A stretch of 64,000 bases of DNA from Bernardetia sp. ABR2-2B. Its GTDB lineage: Bacteria > Bacteroidota > Bacteroidia > Cytophagales > Bernardetiaceae. Below, in pieces: positions 58,826 through 64,000 of the stretch. The notes below the pieces were generated by a model that had not been told where the DNA came from, did not search any database, and was given only the letters and a program-made list of their open reading frames with translations. The first letter of the stretch is position 1; each line of letters opens with the position of its first letter. Where the stretch lies: the NCBI RefSeq assembly GCF_037126435.1, contig NZ_CP147020.1:2097293-2161292 (forward strand). The letters are read 5' to 3'. The translations under genes were made by a program, and so were the position numbers.

Positions 58826-60541
58826 TTATTTTTTGTATTCTTTACTTATTTGAGAAAGCAAAATAGCAGGTAAGACACTTATCAGAATAATTAGAAGTGC
58901 AGGTAGAGCAGACTGAGCTACAAATTCTTGGTCAGCAAGTTCATACGCTTTAGTTGCTAAAGTATCGTAATTAAAAGGGCGCAAAATAAGTGTCAGAGGT
59001 AATTCTTTACTCACATCCACAAAAACCAAAAGCAAAGCCGTTAGCATAGCTGGGCGAAGAAGTGGCAAAGTTATCTTAAAAAATGTCTGCGTAGAATTTT
59101 TGCCTAACATTCTTGAAGCAGATTCTAATGAGTTTCCAATCTTGATTAACTGACTTTCAATGGGTTGAGAACCAACAGCCAAAAAACGAACCGAATATGC
59201 ATAAATCAAAGAAACAACAGTTCCAGAAACAACTAAACCGATTTTTATATCAAAATTATCTAATAAAAAAGAATACAGTTTTTTATCAATCCAAAGAAAA
59301 ACACCTAGAACTCCCACGGCAATCACAGCCCCTGGAACGGCATAACCCATTGTAACTATTCGACTAATAGATTTTTGAAAGAGTAATGAAAACGGATAAT
59401 TTTTGATGGAATTAAATTTAAAACCTTTGTCATTTTTGGTATTCCCACCAACGACACTCAAACTATTAATTCGTTTTTGAGAAAGTCCTAATAAAATAGC
59501 AATAACTACCACCACAAAAGCACTCAAAAAAGCCAAAGTAACAGTATGAGAAGCTAAGTTATAAATCTCTTTATTCAGAACTTCGCCTGTTCCTTTGTCT
59601 TGAAACTCTTTTATTGTCCAAAAAATAAGTTGTAAAACAGGAAAAGCAAAAGCAAAGCAAAAAATCAGACCACAGAAACAAAAAGCTAAAATTTGCTGTA
59701 AAAAGCCAAGTTTTTTTCGTGGCATTTGAGCCGTATTTTTATCATCTGAAAAAGCCATTCTACCACGCTGATTTTTTTCCAAAATCACTAAAAAAATAAT
59801 TATCCCCAAAAGACACAATGCCAATCGTAAAGCAGCTTTTACATCACCAAATTTTGCCCAAGCACTAAAAATTCCTGTCGTAAAAGTCTGTATTCCATAA
59901 TATTTGAATGTTCCATATTCGTTCAAAACCTCCATCATTACAAGTAAAAGTCCACCAAAAATAAACGGACGTGCAAGTGGCAATACAATCTTAAAAAAAG
60001 TCTGAAAAGAAGATTTACCCAACATCTTAGAAGCCTCCCAAACACTTCCTAGTTGGTTTGAAAATGCCGTTCGGCTAACTGCATACACATACGGATACAA
60101 AGCCAAAGACAAAATAAAAATCCCTCCAAAATCTGACATAATTTGTACAGAAGGTAAATTGTTTTCTCTCAAAAAAATTCCTACTCCACCTGTATATGAA
60201 AGTGTGGCAGCATAAGTATAAGCCAAAATATAAGCAGGAATGGCAAGGGGTAAAACTAAAGACCACTCAAAAAATTTGCGTCCAAAAAAATCCGTTGTAG
60301 AAACGAGCCAAGCCGTCGGAACACCAAAAAAAAGAACTCCCAAACTCACACCAAAAAGCATTTTCAATGAACCCAAAGCATAATCTGCCAAAAGATTTTT
60401 AGCAATGTGATTCCAAGCTGTACTACTTTCTCCATCAAAGGCTGTAAAAAGATATAAAATCGGCATACTCCACACCAAAAGTAGCCCAATTACTAAAAAA
60501 TAAGACAAGAAAGAAGAAAAAATCGATTTTATTTTAGACAT
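58826..60541 (-). CDS. Fused two-domain ABC permease (ferric iron/thiamine type)
   Basis: The 571-residue membrane protein carries two BPD_transp_1 domains. Each has about six helices and an EAA-like loop (SVWEASKMLGKSSFQTFFKI and SLESASRMLGKNSTQTFFKI). A fused permease of this layout belongs to the FbpB/ThiP/AfuB group for ferric iron, thiamine or related ligands. Neither ATPase nor binding protein is in the window, so the substrate is open. Ferric iron is the most common choice in Bacteroidota. Confidence 0.9.
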   Translation of the reverse strand: MSKIKSIFSSFLSYFLVIGLLLVWSMPILYLFTAFDGESSTAWNHIAKNLLADYALGSLKMLFGVSLGVLFFGVPTAWLVSTTDFFGRKFFEWSLVLPLAIPAYILAYTYAATLSYTGGVGIFLRENNLPSVQIMSDFGGIFILSLALYPYVYAVSRTAFSNQLGSVWEASKMLGKSSFQTFFKIVLPLARPFIFGGLLLVMMEVLNEYGTFKYYGIQTFTTGIFSAWAKFGDVKAALRLALCLLGIIIFLVILEKNQRGRMAFSDDKNTAQMPRKKLGFLQQILAFCFCGLIFCFAFAFPVLQLIFWTIKEFQDKGTGEVLNKEIYNLASHTVTLAFLSAFVVVVIAILLGLSQKRINSLSVVGGNTKNDKGFKFNSIKNYPFSLLFQKSISRIVTMGYAVPGAVIAVGVLGVFLWIDKKLYSFLLDNFDIKIGLVVSGTVVSLIYAYSVRFLAVGSQPIESQLIKIGNSLESASRMLGKNSTQTFFKITLPLLRPAMLTALLLVFVDVSKELPLTLILRPFNYDTLATKAYELADQEFVAQSALPALLIILISVLPAILLSQISKEYKK

Positions 60542-60743
60542 TTAGATAAAATTCAATACTTTTTGCTAATTTTGTGAGCATAATAATTTACTTTGCAAAG
60601 ATAAAGAACTATTACGAAGCATTCTAAACTTCTTTATTTTGTTTGTCAAATTAAATTCAAAATTTTGTATTTTAGCAAAAAGAATCTTTCCAAAACTAGC
60701 TGTTGTTTGTACCCCACAAATGATAAGTTTAATAAAAAATACT

Positions 60744-62399
60744 ATGCTCAAACATTTGCTTATCGATAATTACGCATTGATAGAACATTTAGAAATTCAG
60801 CCTGACTTCAACCTAAATGTTATCACAGGCGAAACAGGTGCAGGAAAATCTATTTTGCGTGGTGCATTAGGACTTTTAGCAGGAAACCGAGCAGATACAA
60901 AAGTGCTTCTCAATCCAGACGGAAAATGTGTCATCGAAGGAACTTTTGATATTTCGAATTATAACCTTCAAAAAGTTTTTGAGAAAGAAGATATAGAATA
61001 CGATACTACTTGCATTATCCGTAGGCAAATTGCGCCAAATGGTCGTTCAAGGGCTTTTATTAATGATATGCCTGTGCCTTTGGATTCTTTGAAGAAAATT
61101 TCTGTTCGTTTGATGGATATTCACGCCCAGCATGATACGATGCAGCTTTTTTCGAATGATTATCAAAGAGATGTCTTGGATTTGTATGCCAACACAAAGA
61201 CACTTTTAGAAATTTATGGACAAGAATATCGTCAATATAGGAAAATCATTAAGAAATATGAAGAGCTAAAAAATGAAGAAATTCGTCTTCGAAAAGAGTA
61301 CGATTATAATATGCACCTTTTAGAAGAATTGGAAAAAGCAGATTTAGAAAAAATAAATAAAGAAGAATTAGAGCAAGAATTAGAACGATTAGAAAATGTA
61401 GATTTTATCCGAACTCAAATGTCTATTGCCTTCAATTCTTTATCAGATGAAGAATATTCGGCTGAAAACATTTTGAGAGAAGCTGTTCATGCACTTTCCA
61501 AAACGCAGTCTTTTTCAACTTCTTTTGAAGCACTTTATAATCGTCTGAATAGTGCAATGATAGAAATTCAAGACATTGCAAAGGAAATCGAAAGCGAATC
61601 AGAAGAACTTGTAACCGACGAAGAAACAGCAGGAGTTGTAAAACAGATTTTGAGTGCCTTATACCACTTAGAAACCAAACACAATGTACAAAGTAGCGAA
61701 GAATTGATAGTTATTCGTGATGAAATTTCTGATAAAGTACGAAAAGTAGAGAATTTTGATGATGATTTGAAAGACTTAAAAGAAGAAATTGCACGAAGCA
61801 AAGCCTATTTATCAGACTTAGCAAACCAACTTACAGAACAAAGAAAATCTGTTGTAGAAGAAACGCAAAATGAAATAAATTACCTTTTGGGTGAATTAGG
61901 AATGCCAAATGCTCGTTTTCAGATTGAAATCACGCCTATTCCTCTTAGTCCATCAGGTGCTGATTTGGTAGAATTTTGGTTTTCTGCAAATAAAGGAATT
62001 TCACCACAACCTCTAAAAGATGTTGCTTCTGGTGGAGAGTTTTCTCGTTTGATGTTGTGTATAAAGTACCGTTTGGCAAAACACATTTCGCTTCCTACAC
62101 TTGTTTTTGATGAAATTGATACTGGTATTTCTGGAGAAATTGCTCTTAAAATGGGTAAAATTATTCAAGATATGTCCAAGACACACCAAATTCTGATTAT
62201 TAGCCATTTGCCACAAGTTGCTTCTCAAGGAAGTTCTCATTATTTCATTTATAAAGACAATTCAGCAGAACGCACTGTCTCAAGAATCAAAAAACTTTCA
62301 AATGATGAAAGAGTAAAAGAAATTGCTCAAATGATTGGAGGTTCTACGCCAAGTACAAGTACGTATAATAGCGCAAAGGAGCTTTTGCAAGTGAAGTAA
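60744..62399 (+). CDS. recN: DNA repair protein RecN
   Basis: The protein (551 residues from ATG 60744) is an SMC-like ATPase. It begins LKHLLIDNYALIEHLEIQPD and has Walker A GETGAGKS (29-36), a long coiled coil (residues about 150-400), signature VASGGEFSRLMLCIKYRLAK and Walker B LPTLVFDEIDTGISGEIALK. It acts in double-strand break repair. The longest frame adds 35 residues before this start without homology and was rejected. The unknown gene at 62444 follows. Confidence 0.95.
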   Translation: MLKHLLIDNYALIEHLEIQPDFNLNVITGETGAGKSILRGALGLLAGNRADTKVLLNPDGKCVIEGTFDISNYNLQKVFEKEDIEYDTTCIIRRQIAPNGRSRAFINDMPVPLDSLKKISVRLMDIHAQHDTMQLFSNDYQRDVLDLYANTKTLLEIYGQEYRQYRKIIKKYEELKNEEIRLRKEYDYNMHLLEELEKADLEKINKEELEQELERLENVDFIRTQMSIAFNSLSDEEYSAENILREAVHALSKTQSFSTSFEALYNRLNSAMIEIQDIAKEIESESEELVTDEETAGVVKQILSALYHLETKHNVQSSEELIVIRDEISDKVRKVENFDDDLKDLKEEIARSKAYLSDLANQLTEQRKSVVEETQNEINYLLGELGMPNARFQIEITPIPLSPSGADLVEFWFSANKGISPQPLKDVASGGEFSRLMLCIKYRLAKHISLPTLVFDEIDTGISGEIALKMGKIIQDMSKTHQILIISHLPQVASQGSSHYFIYKDNSAERTVSRIKKLSNDERVKEIAQMIGGSTPSTSTYNSAKELLQVK

Positions 62400-62403
62400 A
62401 TGT

Positions 62404-62427
62404 ATAATAGACTTCCTAGTCTGTTAT
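62404..62427. repeat. Short inverted repeat after recN
   Basis: A 10-bp stem with one T-G wobble pairs 62404-62413 with 62418-62427 around a TCCT loop, five bases after the recN stop. It lacks a T-run, so it is not a standard terminator; it may slow or end some transcripts. Confidence 0.5.
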
Positions 62428-62443
62428 TAAAATCTAAGCTAAA

Positions 62444-62956
62444 ATGACCAAAAAAATATATACAAGAAACTTAAATCATTTACAATCTTTAATTGGGTTA
62501 AAAATTGAATCTGCTTTTCAAGAGCAATATTTTTTTGAAGGTAAATTAGATGAAGAATCATTAGGCACATTAAAACTTGAATTTAGTAATGGACAAGAAT
62601 TAACTTTTGACTGTAACCAAAATGCCAAGTCTTTACATATTCAATTGGGTGAGTTTATAGATAAAACAAATTTCAAAACTGATTTTGACAATCAATATGA
62701 GTGGAAGATAAAAGAGTATCTGAGTAGTAAACAATTGCTAGAATTAGGGAAAATTAAAAAATGTTTTATTGAATTACTTTCAACAGAATATGATAATGGA
62801 TTAATTCAAAGTGGTTGTAAATTAGAATTTGAAAATGGACACTATTTACAAATATGGATAATAGAATCTGATAATATATTTTATGGTCTAAATTCAAAGC
62901 CACCTTATTATGAGAATTTAAAAGTTGAATTGAAAGAAATCCCTATTTCTTTTTAA
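62444..62956 (+). CDS. Hypothetical cytoplasmic protein downstream of recN
   Basis: The 170-residue soluble protein has two beta-rich halves that look alike: LKLEFSNGQELTFDCNQNAK and CKLEFENGHYLQIWIIESDN, suggesting an internal duplication of one small domain. It ends YYENLKVELKEIPISF. It resembles short immunity-type or DUF proteins in general build, but I can name no family. It may be co-transcribed with recN. Confidence 0.6.
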   Translation: MTKKIYTRNLNHLQSLIGLKIESAFQEQYFFEGKLDEESLGTLKLEFSNGQELTFDCNQNAKSLHIQLGEFIDKTNFKTDFDNQYEWKIKEYLSSKQLLELGKIKKCFIELLSTEYDNGLIQSGCKLEFENGHYLQIWIIESDNIFYGLNSKPPYYENLKVELKEIPISF

Positions 62957-63001
62957 ACTATTTCAAATAAAACTAACTTTACAGAAAAAATAAAATCTAG
63001 C

Positions 63002-63036
63002 ATTGTCAGACGCTTTCATAGGTGTCAGACAATTTT
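63002..63036. terminator. Hairpin between the unknown gene and nspC
   Basis: ATTGTCAGAC (63002-63011) and GTCAGACAAT (63024-63033) pair with a single central A-A mismatch, followed by a short T-run (63033-63036). It lies 46 bases after the stop at 62956 and before nspC, so it is probably a terminator. Confidence 0.55.
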
Positions 63037-63053
63037 AAAATATATAAACTGTA

Positions 63054-64000
63054 ATGATAGATATTTCTCAAATTCCTTCGCCTTGTTTTGTTTTGGAAGA
63101 ACGTCTTCTTCGCCGAAACTTAGAAATTTTGGATAGTGTACAGAAACGCACAGGGGCGCATATTATTTGTGCTTTAAAAGGCTTTTCGATGTTTAGTACA
63201 TTTCCTTTGGTGCGCCAGTATTTACATGGCTGTACGTCTAGTTCACTTTATGAGGCTCGTTTGGCTTTTGAGGAATTTGGACAGGAAGTTCACGCCTATG
63301 CACCAGCTTATACCGAAAAAGAATTTGACGAAATTATGACGTATGTAAATCATATTAGTTTCAATTCGCTTTCACAATATGAGCGTTTTAAGAATAAATT
63401 AGCGCAAAATGAAGCCAAAACAGGTAAAAAAATATCAACAGGTCTGCGTATTAACCCAGAATATTCAGAAGTAGAAACCGATTTATACAATCCTTGTGTT
63501 CCAGGGTCTCGCTTCGGACTTACCTTTGATAAAATAGGCGAAAATCTTCCAGAAGGAATTGAAGGATTACATTTTCATACGCTTTGCGAACAAGGTTCGG
63601 ATACGTTGGAGCGCACACTTATTCATGTAGAAGAAAAATTTGGGCATCTTTTGCACCAAGCAAAATGGCTCAATATGGGAGGTGGACATCATATCACTAG
63701 AAAAGATTATGATGTAGAGCTTTTAATAAAACTACTCAATAGAATAAAAGAAAAATATAATGTTCAAGTTATCCTAGAACCAGGGGAAGCTGTCGGTTGG
63801 CAAACAGGTTATTTGGTGGCTTCGGTTCAAGATGTAATGGATAGCAGAGGAATTGATGTCGCTATTTTAGATGTTTCTTTTACGGCTCACATGCCAGACT
63901 GCCTAGAAATGCCATACAAGCCTAAAATTTGGAATTCAGAAGATGCTACAACGAGTTCGAAGAGTGAAGGAAAACACGTTTATCGTTTTGGAGGCTCTAC
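63054..64000 (+). CDS. nspC: Carboxynorspermidine decarboxylase, C-terminus cut by window edge
   Basis: The frame from ATG 63054 runs off the right edge after 315 residues; I translated it by hand. It is a PLP-dependent alanine-racemase-fold decarboxylase: PLP lysine Lys42 in HIICALKGFSMFST, then TGLRINPEYSEVETDLYNPC, GLHFHTLCEQGSDTLERTL, LNMGGGHHITRKDYD and EPGEAVGWQTGYLVASVQD. This matches NspC, which makes spermidine or norspermidine by decarboxylating the carboxy form produced by carboxyspermidine dehydrogenase. Only about 60-70 residues should be missing. Confidence 0.93.
   Translation, partial: MIDISQIPSPCFVLEERLLRRNLEILDSVQKRTGAHIICALKGFSMFSTFPLVRQYLHGCTSSSLYEARLAFEEFGQEVHAYAPAYTEKEFDEIMTYVNHISFNSLSQYERFKNKLAQNEAKTGKKISTGLRINPEYSEVETDLYNPCVPGSRFGLTFDKIGENLPEGIEGLHFHTLCEQGSDTLERTLIHVEEKFGHLLHQAKWLNMGGGHHITRKDYDVELLIKLLNRIKEKYNVQVILEPGEAVGWQTGYLVASVQDVMDSRGIDVAILDVSFTAHMPDCLEMPYKPKIWNSEDATTSSKSEGKHVYRFGGS

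Noticed and set aside
60639-60743. 35-residue N-terminal extension of RecN
   Set aside because: RecN proteins begin at the LKHLLIDNY segment; the extra stretch has no homology and reads like a leader.
1-64000. rRNA, tRNA, CRISPR arrays, insertion sequences, prophage
   Set aside because: No T-loop-like GGTTCGA motifs in gaps, no regularly spaced repeats, no transposase or integrase and no phage structural genes were found on reading.

Overview
This window looks like an AT-rich chromosomal segment of a Bacteroidota bacterium, probably a marine Cytophagales close to Bernardetia/Flexibacter. That placement is inference. It rests on a type IX secretion sorting tail (33629-35467), PorT-like outer-membrane barrels, a GG-leader peptide of the Bacteroidetes type, 7TMR-DISM/SpoIIE signalling, SxxK hydrolases fused to glycoside hydrolase family 3, Bacteroidetes-style -7 boxes (TAnnTTTG), and few Shine-Dalgarno sequences. 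I see no rRNA, tRNA, CRISPR array, insertion sequence or prophage.

Layout. 1-5552: DUF2461 gene cut by the window edge, a four-LysM cell-wall protein without a signal peptide, an alkyltransferase-like repair protein lacking the acceptor cysteine, a small basic lipoprotein, a STAS/SEC14-like protein and a nicotinamidase-type hydrolase. 5553-6134: an orphan 54-residue GG-leader (RiPP-like) precursor with its own terminator. 6135-9029: leuS. 9084-11716: a small accessory island with a frameshifted nucleotidyltransferase-fold gene, a short helical protein, two tandem membrane paralogues sharing an almost identical 5' end, and an unknown protein. 11796-15794: ribosome hibernation factor, YggS, an unknown protein and a 7TM/SpoIIE phosphatase. 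15949-19795: surface-glycan genes (GT2, AsnB, GT1). 19816-25080: ECF sigma factor, lipoprotein, DUF3298 protein, LuxC-like reductase and PorT-like barrel. 25979-29149: Wzm/Wzt polysaccharide exporter followed by a lone cysD.

29227-39495: Sel1-repeat protein, queE, TraB/GumN protein, Hsp20-like protein, T9SS-type metalloprotease, barrel protein, NupC transporter and secreted serine hydrolase. 39628-47762: membrane AraC regulator, two DUF3592 proteins (one frameshifted), cysteine desulfurase, DoxX, SAM hydrolase, histidine kinase and biotin carboxylase. 47869-64000: lipoprotein, GH3/beta-lactamase fusion, secreted protein, DUF1015, DUF4286, a K/E-rich envelope protein, Fur-type regulator, transaldolase-like aldolase, aroE, murQ, ferric-type ABC permease, recN, an unknown protein and a cut-off nspC.

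How the genes fit together. Most of the window is housekeeping plus envelope biology. Cell-wall turnover appears three times (LysM hydrolase-like protein, NagZ-like GH3 fusion, MurQ), and surface glycan synthesis/export twice (15949-19795 and 25979-28219). The least conventional loci are the orphan GG-leader peptide at 5765-5929 and the accessory island at 9084-11716. I do not see a complete undescribed system. These two loci are the best candidates for one, and the precursor has no modification or export genes inside the window.
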